Shown: positions 40,179 to 49,400 of the stretch, in pieces | Layout: the number at the start of each line of letters is the position of its first letter | Position numbering within the stretch: position 1 is the first letter of the stretch | DNA from: CALMKX01 sp036274895 | GTDB lineage: Bacteria; Acidobacteriota; Thermoanaerobaculia; Multivoradales; SZUA-115 | DNA: 64,000 nt | Reading direction: 5' to 3' | NCBI GenBank assembly: GCA_036274895.1 | Contig: DASUEU010000056.1 | Span: 1 to 64,000 of the forward strand | The notes under the pieces: model-generated | Told to the model about the DNA's origin: nothing | The model's input: only the letters and a program-made list of their open reading frames with translations | Databases searched by the model: none | Translations under genes and position numbers: made by a program

Positions 40179-41903
40179 CTATCTGAGCACCACCTTCTTC
40201 GACACCTTCCCCGCCTTGATGCTGTCGTAGGTGACCGTTACCTCCCCTTCCCCCTGCACCAGGAAGAAGAGTTGGCGGGTGCTGAAGCCGTCGACGCCGG
40301 GCACCATCAGGCGCTCGGGGCGGTGCTCCTGGACCTCGATCTTGTCGAGGTAGGGATCGTTCACCAGGCCGCTTGCGATCACCTTGGCGCCGCTGACCGT
40401 GGCCACGTCCTGGCGGTGCAGCTTGTTGTTCACGGCCACGGCGGTCATCGACGGGATGGCTCGCTCGTTGAGCACCGGCACGGTGATCTTCCACAGCCGG
40501 TCTCCGGCCTTCTCCACCTTCACCTCGCCGATCGCGAGCTTCGGCAGGTGATGGGCGTGGAAGAGCACGAAGGCGTTGCTGCGGTGCGTCTCGTCCTCCA
40601 CCGCCCAGCTCTCGGGCACGCGGCCGACGTCGCGCTTGAAGCCGCCGACCTCGATGGCTCCGTACTGCGGATGATCGTAAGGCTTCCAGTCCACCCACTG
40701 CCGGCCGTGGGTGAGCAGGTCGTTGAACTTCAACATCTCCTCGTCACTCACTTCGCCGTCCTTGTCGAAGTCCGCCGGCGGGTTGTACATCTCGTTGGTG
40801 AAGGCGAGGGCGCCCATCAAGCTGTAAAAGTGATCGGTGGTGCCGCCGTGGACGGTGTAGAGATCCTTCCAGGAGATCAGGTAGCGGTAGCCGGGCAGCA
40901 GCTTCTCACCTTCCTTGGCGATCAGGTCATAGGCCTTCAAGTCCTGCGGCGGGTAGGCCGGATCGGCCTTGGCGCCGGGGCCACGCAGGATCATCTGGCC
41001 GTTGTTGTGGTAGCTCTGCACGGCCGCCAGGTTGGGATGGGCCAGGGCCCAGGTGGCGATGGCGCGGGTCTCGGGGATCGACAGGGGATAGTCCCCGGCG
41101 CCTGGCTGCACGTAGCGTGGCTCCCAAGAGAAGCCCCAGGTGCGGTTGGGGTCGACGTAGCCGATGGTGTCCTCGTTGACCCGGCCGTCGCCGTCGTTGT
41201 CGAAGCCCTCGTTGGGCAGCCGGATCCAATCGCCCAGCTCGCCCGGTTCCAGGCGCACCAGCAGGCGCGAGTCCTTGGGATCGAGCTTGTGGGTGCCCTG
41301 GCCGAGGGGGACCCGCTTGCGCATGGTGGTGATGTGGCCGTCGCCGTCGAGGTCGTCGAAGCCGTCCTCGTCGGCGAGGCCGTCGCGGTCGTCATCCACG
41401 GGAACCATCACGGTGCGAGGGAAGTCAGCGTCGGAAGGTCCCCGGAACCACAGGCTCCGGCCGTCCGGATTGACCACCGGGAGCACGTAGAAGACCGCGC
41501 GGTCGAGCAGCTCGGTGACCCGCTCGAGCTTGCCGTAGCTTCCGAGCAGGTAGTCCACGGTGTAGAGCGCGGCCTCGGCCCCCTGCACCTCGTTGGCGTG
41601 GGTGTTGCCGTCGATGTACATGGCCGGCTTGGCAAGCTCGGGCCCGGTGGCCGGGTTGGTGATCGTGATCATCCACAGGTCCCGGCCCTCCCCGCTCTTG
41701 CCGATGCTCTCGAGACGGGTCCAGCGCGGATAGGCGGCGGCGTAGCCCTTCAGGAGATCGACGATCTCCTCGTAGGTGTGCAGCCGGTTGAAGCTCGCCG
41801 CCGGCGGCTTGCCCTGCGGCGCGATCGGCGCGGCGAACGAAGGGGACGCGGCCGCCAGGAGCCCCAGGGCCGCGAGGACGATTCGAGTCGTGATCGGTCG
41901 CAT
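40179..41903 (-). CDS. secreted M14-family zinc carboxypeptidase
   Basis: The protein has 574 residues. A signal peptide (LAALGLLAAASPSFA) precedes the M14 domain. Zinc ligands are His102 and Glu105 in GNTHANE and His299 in QSYHNNG, and a likely catalytic Glu lies in ALAFTNEMY. Two Asp-rich, calcium-loop-like inserts lie inside the domain (VDDDRDGLADED; DNDGDGRVNED). A C-terminal beta-sandwich follows. The ATG at 41903 begins the signal peptide, 5 bases after the upstream stop, so the two M14 genes form an operon. Confidence 0.92.
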   Translation of the reverse strand: MRPITTRIVLAALGLLAAASPSFAAPIAPQGKPPAASFNRLHTYEEIVDLLKGYAAAYPRWTRLESIGKSGEGRDLWMITITNPATGPELAKPAMYIDGNTHANEVQGAEAALYTVDYLLGSYGKLERVTELLDRAVFYVLPVVNPDGRSLWFRGPSDADFPRTVMVPVDDDRDGLADEDGFDDLDGDGHITTMRKRVPLGQGTHKLDPKDSRLLVRLEPGELGDWIRLPNEGFDNDGDGRVNEDTIGYVDPNRTWGFSWEPRYVQPGAGDYPLSIPETRAIATWALAHPNLAAVQSYHNNGQMILRGPGAKADPAYPPQDLKAYDLIAKEGEKLLPGYRYLISWKDLYTVHGGTTDHFYSLMGALAFTNEMYNPPADFDKDGEVSDEEMLKFNDLLTHGRQWVDWKPYDHPQYGAIEVGGFKRDVGRVPESWAVEDETHRSNAFVLFHAHHLPKLAIGEVKVEKAGDRLWKITVPVLNERAIPSMTAVAVNNKLHRQDVATVSGAKVIASGLVNDPYLDKIEVQEHRPERLMVPGVDGFSTRQLFFLVQGEGEVTVTYDSIKAGKVSKKVVLR

Positions 41904-41908
41904 GGCGG

Positions 41909-43987
41909 TTACGCTCCCTTGCCCACGGTGACGGTCTTCTGGTCGCGGCCGGCGTTGTCGGTGGTCACGTCGACCACGATCTTCGCGCCGGGCCGGGCCC
42001 GCACGAGCCATTCGCCCGTGAGGGTACCGCTGGTGCCTTCGAGGCGGTCGGCAACGGCCACCGGGTACCCGGTGACCATCTCGACGTCCACGCCGGTCTG
42101 CAACCTGAGCCGCACCGGCAGGTGCACCTGGGCCCGCTCGGCCATCTTGGTGTGGGTGGCGAGGTAACCGCGGTTGGCGGCCACGGCCTTCACCCGGTAA
42201 ACGCCCCCGCCGAGGTCGGAGGCCTCGAGGGAGAGGATCTCCACCTTCGCCAGCTTGCCGGCGAGGTCGAGCACCGTCTCGGTGTGGGCGATCAGGGCCG
42301 GCCGCAGGACCTCGTACGGCGGGGCGATCTCGACGAAGGGATCGAGCCCACCGACCTCGGCCTTCGTGCCGTCCGGCAGGGTCACCGGCGTCCAGGCGAC
42401 GAAGCCGCCCGGGGCGTTGGCGTCCACCCAGGCCAGCACCTCGCGCTCCCGGGCCCCGGCCTCGCTCGGCTTGCCGGCGCCCCCGCCGCCCCCTCCCATC
42501 TGCTTCATGCGCTCGGCCATGGCCTTGGGCGTGATCTGCCCTCCCTTCAGCATGCCCACGACCATCGCGCCGGTGAACTGCGCCGGGGCCTTGTTCTCGC
42601 GCAGGAAGGCCTCGATCTTGGCCTCTCCTTCGGCGATCAGCTCGTCACTGCTCATGCCGGCGAGCTTCTCGAGGGTCAGGGCTTCCTCCCCTTCCTTGGC
42701 CCCACTCTTCTTCTCGGCCTTGGGGATGCCCCAGACGTCGAGCTCCAAGGCCATGGCCCCGTACTGGTAATAGAGCCAGGGGGTGAAACCGCCCTTGCCG
42801 TACTGGGCCGCCGGGCGGTCGGCCGAGAGGCCGGCCTTCTTGAGGCGCTCCTTGTAGCTCTCGGCGAACTTGTCGAGGTAAGCCTGGTCTCCCCCGTCGA
42901 CCTTGGTGGCCGGCCCGGCGCCCAGGAACTGCTGGAGCTGGTCCTTGGTGATGTTGTTCTGGCGCACGAAGGGGAGGGTCTGGGCCACCGCCCAGATCTC
43001 GTCGATGGTGTACTCCTGCTCGGGATCGAAGCTCATCATCCGCGCCGCCTGGGGCGGCACCTTGAAACGCTGGGTGCCGAGGTCGCCCCCACCGCCCAGG
43101 CTCTGGGGCGCAGCGAGCAGGTTGTTGGCCGGGCCGTAGACCAGGGCGAGGGCGACGTTGCGGCGCGCCAGGAGAAAGTCCATCAGGGCCTTGCTCTCCG
43201 GGGCCCAGCTCGGCCAGGGGCCGGCCTTGGGGGTGGCGTGGGGGAAGGCGTGGGGGAAGTTGCGATCCGGCGCGATGCCGTCCGCGCCGTCCTCGTTGGG
43301 CTCGCCGTCACCGTCGTCGTCCTTGCCCTCGGCAACCACCCGGAAGGCCCCGGCCCGCCCCTCCATCGAGTCCGCCTTGACCAGCACCCGGGGATCGGTG
43401 GCATCCGGCACCCAGCCGCCGGTGGGGTCCGGGATGCGCAGGAAGGTGATCAGGCCGTCGCCGTTCAAGTCGTCGGCCGGGTCCTCGCCGGAGAGGCCGT
43501 CGAGGTCGTCGTCCACCTGCAGGGTATTGCCGCCGCGGCGCTCGCGCAGGGGGGCGAAGAGGGCGTCGTGGGCGTCCGGGTTCAAGGCCGGGGCGACGTA
43601 GAAGGTGTGAGTGGCGAGCAGCTGCGCCGCCGGGCCCTCGGCCGGGGCGGCGAGCAGAGTCGCGATCAGGTCGAGGGCGGCCTCGGTGCCGGCGTTGTGG
43701 GAGCCGGCGACGTTGGCGCCCACGAAGACCGCCGGGCGAGCGTCCGGGTCCACCGGGCCTGGGGCCGCGATCCGGGCCACGTGAAGGGTGCGGCCCCCGG
43801 CCGACTTGCCGATGGCGAGCAGCTTCACCAGCCCCGGGTGCCCCTGCCCCCAGGAGGAGAGCTGAGCCTCGACCTCGGCGAAGGAATGGTAGTCCTGGTA
43901 CTCCAAGCCGGCGACCGCCGGCCCCGCCAGAGCCAGAAGGCCCAGCAAGCCGGCAGCCACCCGCAGAAAAGCAGACGTTCTCCTCAC
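41909..43987 (-). CDS. M14-like carboxypeptidase paralog lacking zinc ligands (probable pseudoenzyme)
   Basis: The protein has 692 residues from the GTG at 43987, which follows GGAGGAGGTG as ribosome site. The ATG five codons upstream overlaps that site. After a signal peptide (GLLGLLALAGPAVAG) the M14 fold is recognisable and the same Asp-rich inserts occur (VDDDLDGLSGEDPADDLNGD). The HxxE pair of the neighbour is replaced: alignment of NTHANEVQGAEAAL with NVAGSHNAGTEAAL puts Ala94 and His97 at the ligand positions. SYHNN is replaced by YGPANN. A Gly/Met-rich insert (RMKQMGGGGGGAGKPSEAG) occurs in the middle. It probably binds peptide or assists its active partner. Confidence 0.8.
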   Translation of the reverse strand: MRRTSAFLRVAAGLLGLLALAGPAVAGLEYQDYHSFAEVEAQLSSWGQGHPGLVKLLAIGKSAGGRTLHVARIAAPGPVDPDARPAVFVGANVAGSHNAGTEAALDLIATLLAAPAEGPAAQLLATHTFYVAPALNPDAHDALFAPLRERRGGNTLQVDDDLDGLSGEDPADDLNGDGLITFLRIPDPTGGWVPDATDPRVLVKADSMEGRAGAFRVVAEGKDDDGDGEPNEDGADGIAPDRNFPHAFPHATPKAGPWPSWAPESKALMDFLLARRNVALALVYGPANNLLAAPQSLGGGGDLGTQRFKVPPQAARMMSFDPEQEYTIDEIWAVAQTLPFVRQNNITKDQLQQFLGAGPATKVDGGDQAYLDKFAESYKERLKKAGLSADRPAAQYGKGGFTPWLYYQYGAMALELDVWGIPKAEKKSGAKEGEEALTLEKLAGMSSDELIAEGEAKIEAFLRENKAPAQFTGAMVVGMLKGGQITPKAMAERMKQMGGGGGGAGKPSEAGAREREVLAWVDANAPGGFVAWTPVTLPDGTKAEVGGLDPFVEIAPPYEVLRPALIAHTETVLDLAGKLAKVEILSLEASDLGGGVYRVKAVAANRGYLATHTKMAERAQVHLPVRLRLQTGVDVEMVTGYPVAVADRLEGTSGTLTGEWLVRARPGAKIVVDVTTDNAGRDQKTVTVGKGA

Positions 43988-44087
43988 GAGCACCTCCTCC
44001 AACGGGAATGGGTTGGGAGCCGGGCGGCTCCCCGGAGGTTCTACGGCGGGTGGGGAGGGTGGTTTCAGCGCGGGAAGGCCGAGCCGC

Positions 44088-44771
44088 CTACCGGGGGCCC
44101 TGCTCCGCCCCGGGGGGCTGGTCGCTCACGGAGTGGCCGCGCCAGTACAGCGAGGAGCCCAGCGGCCGCGGCACGTCGGTCAGGGTGAGCTGGCGCGGGT
44201 TGGCGTCGAGGTCGGTGAAGAAGGCAGAACCGTGGGAGTAGGTCGCGCCGCACTGCCGGCAACGAAGGCCCCGGATCTGGATCTTCGCCCCCAACACCCC
44301 TCTCGCCACCAGCAGGCCGGCGATGACGACCAGCAGGGCGAGGAGCACCCGCCCCGGGGGCAAGAGCTCGCTGGCGACCCATTGCACCAGGGCGACCGCC
44401 GGCAACCAGAGCAGCACGACCTTGACGAACCTCCAGCCCTTGGCCGCTCCCGGCTCTGACCAACGTTCCCAGTAGACCCAAACCAGCGCGGCGAAGACCA
44501 TCCCCGCCGCCAGCAACGACACGACGGTTGGGGATGGGAAGAGCCCGAGCGCCAGCCACCCCGCCACCAGCGCCAGCGGCGAGGCGAGCAAGGCCGCCTT
44601 GCCGAGCCGCTGTCGCGTCCTCTCGATCTGCTGGTGATGGTCGGGCGCCCACCACGGATCGAGCTCGAACGAGCCGCAGGCGTCGCAGTAGGCGTAGTGC
44701 CGGTAGTACTGAGTCGGTTCGATCTCCGGGTCGTTGTCGCCGGTCGTATAGAGATGCGGAACGCTTCCCAT
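44088..44771 (-). CDS. membrane protein with two zinc-ribbon-like cysteine pairs, unknown function
   Basis: The protein has 227 residues. CDAC lies near the N-terminus (YAYCDACGSFELD) and CRQC near the C-terminus (LRCRQCGATYSHG). Four membrane segments separate them (for example LASPLALVAGWLALGLF and VLLALLVVIAGLLVARGVLG). No named family was recognised. It is monocistronic as far as can be seen. Confidence 0.65.
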   Translation of the reverse strand: MGSVPHLYTTGDNDPEIEPTQYYRHYAYCDACGSFELDPWWAPDHHQQIERTRQRLGKAALLASPLALVAGWLALGLFPSPTVVSLLAAGMVFAALVWVYWERWSEPGAAKGWRFVKVVLLWLPAVALVQWVASELLPPGRVLLALLVVIAGLLVARGVLGAKIQIRGLRCRQCGATYSHGSAFFTDLDANPRQLTLTDVPRPLGSSLYWRGHSVSDQPPGAEQGPR

Positions 44772-44916
44772 CGAGCCTCTCCCATCGCGGTCGTGGTCCG
44801 GAAACGGGGTGGCCTGGTCGCCACGGTGCGGTCGGGATGGCCAGAATACCGCGCCTCAGGGCAGCTCGGCCGCGCCGGCTCGCGGAGCAGCTCCAGGAGC
44901 CTCGGTAGCGGGAGGG

Positions 44917-45375
44917 CTAGAGCTCGTCCCAATCGGGATGCCAGTGCGGGTCGAGGCTCTTGAAGTGGCCCGCCGGGCAGGTGCCGCCGCCGGTCGACGA
45001 GATGTTCCAGTGGGTGGCGCAGTAGAACTTGCCGCAGGGCCGGCAGAAGCCGGCGTCGTCGTAGAGCCCCGTCGCGGCGATCTTCTCGGTGTCGTAGTCG
45101 GGGCCGCCGAAGGCCGCGAGAAAAGCCTGTGCGCGCTCGGCGGAGATCGGATCACCCTGGTCGCTCGGGCCGGGCGAAGCGAAGTTCATCCCACACAGGC
45201 CGGCGAAGCGCAGATACCAGACGCCCTCCCGTTCCCAGAGGTACATGCGCGCGGCGGGCACACCACACACCGAGCAGGGCGTCGTCAACGAGTGCCCCCG
45301 AACGCCCTGCGCCCGGCCTCGAAAGGCCGAGGTCCGGCGCCGGATCAGGGAGGCCAGCCTCTCGAGCAGGCTCAT
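44917..45375 (-). CDS. cysteine/histidine-rich small protein, probable zinc-binding
   Basis: The protein has 152 residues. Paired motifs CSVCG, CRPCGKFYCATHW and CPAGH suggest two zinc sites. The last lines end HWHPDWDEL. The frame is open much further upstream through repeats, and the ATG at 45375 (MSLLERLASLIRRR) begins the gene-like part. It stands downstream of the fGS operon on the same strand, separated by repeats, and a functional link is not evident. Confidence 0.6.
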   Translation of the reverse strand: MSLLERLASLIRRRTSAFRGRAQGVRGHSLTTPCSVCGVPAARMYLWEREGVWYLRFAGLCGMNFASPGPSDQGDPISAERAQAFLAAFGGPDYDTEKIAATGLYDDAGFCRPCGKFYCATHWNISSTGGGTCPAGHFKSLDPHWHPDWDEL

Positions 45376-45444
45376 CGGCCGATCATGCCAGGTGGGGAGC
45401 GGCCGGGGCAATGCGACCTCCGGGCCGGCGATGGCCGAGTCCGA

Positions 45445-45520
45445 GAGGGCGACGCATGCGTCGCCCCTACATCGACAACCATCCTTTTCCTCTCCTGCCC
45501 ACGCAGAACGTGGGAACGAG
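45445..45520. repeat. dispersed palindromic repeats
   Basis: GGGCGACGCATGCGTCGCCC (45448-45467) is the core of the perfect palindrome seen at 4780-4813. CCCACGCAGAACGTGGG follows at about 45498-45514. They lie between the fGS operon and the next gene, where a diversity-generating retroelement template would be expected. None was found. Confidence 0.75.
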
Positions 45521-45562
45521 CGACAACCTCCGGTCCCCTCGCCGCCCCGCGGCTCCGCCCTC

Positions 45563-46459
45563 CTACCTGCCGGGCGCAGCCTGACCTCGGGCGAGGCGGA
45601 AGCCGAGGTGGCCGCTGCGAATGCCCGGCGAGGACCAGCGCCGCGCGGCTGCGCGTACGTATCTCGCATAGTCGTACCAGGAGCCGCCACGAAACACGCG
45701 GTTCGCGCCCATCTGAGGACCACTGGGGTTCGAAGCTGGATCAGCCAAGTAGGCACCGTTCCAGTCCTGGCACCACTCCCACACGTTGCCCAACATGTCG
45801 AAGAGACCCCAAGAGTTCGGCGTCTTCAGCCGCACTGGCCGAGTCCCCGCTCTAGCATGAGGGTACTGCTTGTCCACCCAGTCCGAAGAGTCGTGGCCAC
45901 CCTCTAATTCGAAGCCTACGCCGCTGTTGCCCCCGTACCAGGCGATCAAGTCCAGCACGGGCCCGTTGTTGGCGCCCAGGACCTCCAGCTCCCCCGCGTA
46001 CGTGCTGGTCTCTGTCCCCGCCCGGCACGCGTACTCCCACTCCGCCTCGCTCGGCAGCCTGGCCGCCAAGCCGGGGATCACGCCGTTCAACTGCTCCAGG
46101 AAGCGCTGGCAATCCTCCCAGCTCACCTGCTCAACCGGCCGATCAGGAGTCTGGAGCCGACTGGGGTTCTCCCCCATCACGGCCTGCCACAGGGCCTGCG
46201 TGCAGGGCACCTCGCCGAGCCAGAAGCCCTCGGTCAGGGTGACCAGGTGGCGGGGGCCTTCGTCCTCTCGGCGACCGGCTTCGCCTTCCGGGGAGCCCAT
46301 CCAGAACGTCCCCGGAGGAATCCAGCGCAAGCGGTGCGAGACCTGTGCGATCTCGAAGCCCACGAACACCCCGTACCGATCCTCCCCCCACTCCGCGGCC
46401 CAGCTGGGCGGGATGCCGCGGTCGAGGGGGTGGGAGGCGGGGGAACCGGCAACCCTCAC
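45563..46459 (-). CDS. single-domain fGS (formylglycine-generating-enzyme-fold) protein of the conflict operon
   Basis: The protein has 298 residues from a GTG at 46459 that overlaps the upstream stop (GTGA). The fold is clear: IPPGTFWMGSPEGEAGRREDEGP, PCTQALWQAVMGENPS, LPSEAEWEYACRAGTETSTY, LGNVWEWCQDW and RVFRGGSW. The catalytic cysteine pair of true FGE, expected after GGS, is absent: the stretch reads GGSWYDYARYVRAAARRW. The last 105 bases form one of three matching variable blocks. It is best read as a C-type-lectin-like recognition domain rather than a sulfatase activator. Confidence 0.85.
   Translation of the reverse strand: MRVAGSPASHPLDRGIPPSWAAEWGEDRYGVFVGFEIAQVSHRLRWIPPGTFWMGSPEGEAGRREDEGPRHLVTLTEGFWLGEVPCTQALWQAVMGENPSRLQTPDRPVEQVSWEDCQRFLEQLNGVIPGLAARLPSEAEWEYACRAGTETSTYAGELEVLGANNGPVLDLIAWYGGNSGVGFELEGGHDSSDWVDKQYPHARAGTRPVRLKTPNSWGLFDMLGNVWEWCQDWNGAYLADPASNPSGPQMGANRVFRGGSWYDYARYVRAAARRWSSPGIRSGHLGFRLARGQAAPGR
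45581..45685 (-). repeat. variable block e (third fGS domain)
   Basis: This is a 105-base block from GGCTCCTGG to CGAGGTCAG on the minus strand, aligned without gaps with 46588-46692 and 47578-47682. Codons at the six NNC positions are TAC, TAC, TCC, GGC, AGC and CAC. Confidence 0.75.
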
Positions 46460-49400
46460 CTCACTCGCTCCCTCTCCCGCGGCGCCGCGAGGCCCGGCGG
46501 CTCGGTGGCGCCGGCTCGTCCCTCGCCGGGCTCCACCGGCTCGCGGGCCTCGGTCTCACCCGGGCTCCGCCCGCCTGCCGGGCGCACCTGACCTCGGGCA
46601 AGGCGGAAACCGAGGTACTCGACGCGGAAGTCCGGCGAGTGCCAGCCCCGCGCGGCTGCGCGCACGAACCCCGCGTCGTCGTCCCAGGAGCCGCCCCGAA
46701 ACACGCGGTTCGAGCCCATCTCAGGCCCTCGGGGGTTCACCATTTCCTCGGCAGCGTAGTCTCCCTGCCAGTCCTCGCACCACTCCCAGACGTTCCCGAG
46801 CATGTCGTAGAGGCCCCAGGCGTTCGGCCGCTTCAGCCGCACCGGCCGCGTCCCGGCCTTGGTGTGAGGGAACTGCTTCTCAGGCCACTCTGAGGAATCG
46901 TAGCCCTCCTCCAGCTCGTAACCCACACCGCTGTTGCCGCTGTACCAGGCAATGTCATGCAACAACGGCGCATTGCAGGTTCCCAGGATCTCCAGCTCTC
47001 CCGCGTAGGTGCTCGTCTCCGTGCCCGCCCGGCAGGCGTACTCCCACTCCGCTTCGGTCGGCAAGCTTAGCTCCAGGCCCGCGACCCGGCCGTTCAACTC
47101 GCCGAAGAACCGCTGGCAATCCTCCCAGCTAACCCTCTCCACGGGTCGATCCGGAGTCCGGAACCGGCTCGGGTTCTCACCCATCACCCTCTCCCACAGG
47201 GCCTGGGTGCAGGGCACCTCGCCGAGCCAGAAGCCTTCGGTCAAGGTCACCTGGTGGCGGGGGCCGTCATCGTCCCACCGCCCGGCCTCGGTCTCCGGCG
47301 AGCCCATCCAGAACCGGCCCGGGGGGATCCAGCGCAAGCGATGGGCAACCTCCTCCACTTCGAAGGCTGCCCACAGCCCGAAGCGGTCCCGCCCCGCGGC
47401 GCTGGCCCATGCCGGTCGCTCGAAACGGCGCAGCTCCAGCTCCTGGCGGTCCGTGCGCAGCAGGAGGGTGGGGCCGAGCCCCGCGGCCGGTGGCCGGCGG
47501 TCCGGGCGAGCGGGCTCGTCCCTCGCCCGACTCCGCCCGGAACCGCGGCCACCTCCTGCCTGGCCTGCCTGTGCGCCCTGACCTCGGGCAAGGCGGAAAC
47601 CGAGGAACCCGTAGCGGATGACCGGCGAGTTCCAGCCCCGCGCGGCCGCGCGCACGTACCCCGCGTCGTCGAACCAGGAGCCGCCCCGAATCACGCGGTC
47701 CGAGCCCACCTCGGGGCCCCGGGGGTTGAGGACTGTCTCGGCAGCGTACTCACCCTGCCAGTCCGCACACCACTCCCACACGTTGCCCAACGTCTCGTAG
47801 AGGCCCCAGGGGTTCGGAGCCTTCGCCTTGACCGGGTGCGTCTCGCCCTGGCTGTTGCCCCGGTACCATGAGATGTCTTCCAGCAGAGTCGCCTCCCCGT
47901 CCTCCAGAATCTCCAACTCCCCGGCATAGGTGCTGGTTTCGGTCCCGGCCCGGCAGGCGTACTCCCACTCTGCCTCCGTGGGCAACCTCAGGCCCGTGGC
48001 CGACTCGCGGCCGTTCAGCTTCGCGAGGAACCGCTGGCAATCGTCCCAGCTCACGCTCTCCACAGGGCGGCTCGGTCCCTGGAATCGGCTGGGGTTCTCA
48101 CCCATCACAGCCTGCCAAAGAGCCTGTGTGCAAGGCACCTCGCCGAGCCAGAAGCCCTCGGTCAACGTCACCTGGTGGCGGGGGCCTTCGTCGTCCCATC
48201 GGCCGGCCTCCGTGTCCGGGGAACCCATCCAGAAAGTGCCCGGAGGGATCCACCGCATGCGATGGGAGACCTCCCCCACCTCGAACGAGGCCCAGTGGCC
48301 GAACTGATCCTGACCGAAGGCGCTTGCCCACGGGGGGCGGGCGGGGGCCGCCAGCCGCCTGGATCCAACCGCTGGCACGAGGGAGGGGAGGTCCAGCACC
48401 GCAGTGGCTCGGCGAGAATCCGAGTCCAAGGGAAGGGGCCGACCGAAGGCCTCCGACTCGAATGCCACGGCCACCACCGGCAGGCCGGCTACCAACTGGC
48501 CGAGCGGGCTGCCGCCCTGGATCAGACCGGTCTTCTCGCCAACCGGGAGAACGCGCAGGCGCGCTCCCTCCTGCCACAGAGTGAACAGGCGCGGCGAGTA
48601 GCCTCGGGCCTTCCACCGCAAGGAAACGCCGGCCGGCAGGTTCGCCTCCTCCAGCCTCTCGACGGCTACGAGGTACGCCCGCTGGAGGAATGGCCCTAGC
48701 TCCAGATCCTCCCCGAGAGCGGCCGGCACGCGGTCCCAGACGGCCACAAACCACTGGCTCAGGGCGGTCACCAGCTGCGGCTCCGTGCCGCCGGGGTCGA
48801 GGAGAGTCTTGGCGACCCGGAGAAGGAAGGTCCGCGACCGCTCTCGCGAGCGGACTCCGACCTCGTCGATCGGCGCACCCAGTGCCTCCAAAGTGGCTTG
48901 TTCTTCAGCCCAGATCTCTGGTGCAGCCTCCTCGTGCCAGAGCCGGAGCAGGCTCGCCAGCCGGGCCTGCGTCTCCTTCTCGAGGTCGAGGAACGCCTGC
49001 CGCCGTTGAGTGGCGGTCTCGGTGTCCGGATAGGCCGCAGCCCAGGAGCTGCCGTCCACAGAAGGATGGTTCCAAGCATCGATCTCGGTGCCCAGATCCG
49101 CCTCGCTCGGGGCCAGCAACCGCCGGGCGGCACGCAACAGCCCAGGCTCGATCTGTACCGCAGGAGAGAGCAGCTCCAGCAATCGCTCGACACGGTCCTC
49201 CCGGTCCTCCGGATCGAGGATCCTCCCGATCTTCCCGGCCGAGCCCCAGGGCTTCTGCCAGGAAATGGCTGTCCAGAGCCTGAGATCCGGCCGCCGCCAC
49301 GAGGACGCTGGGCAGGCCAGTAGGGCACCGGCGACGGCCCCCTGGAGTCGAACCCGACGGCCCAGGGCGGCCCAGGGCTCGCGATGCTCGGCCGTGCCGG

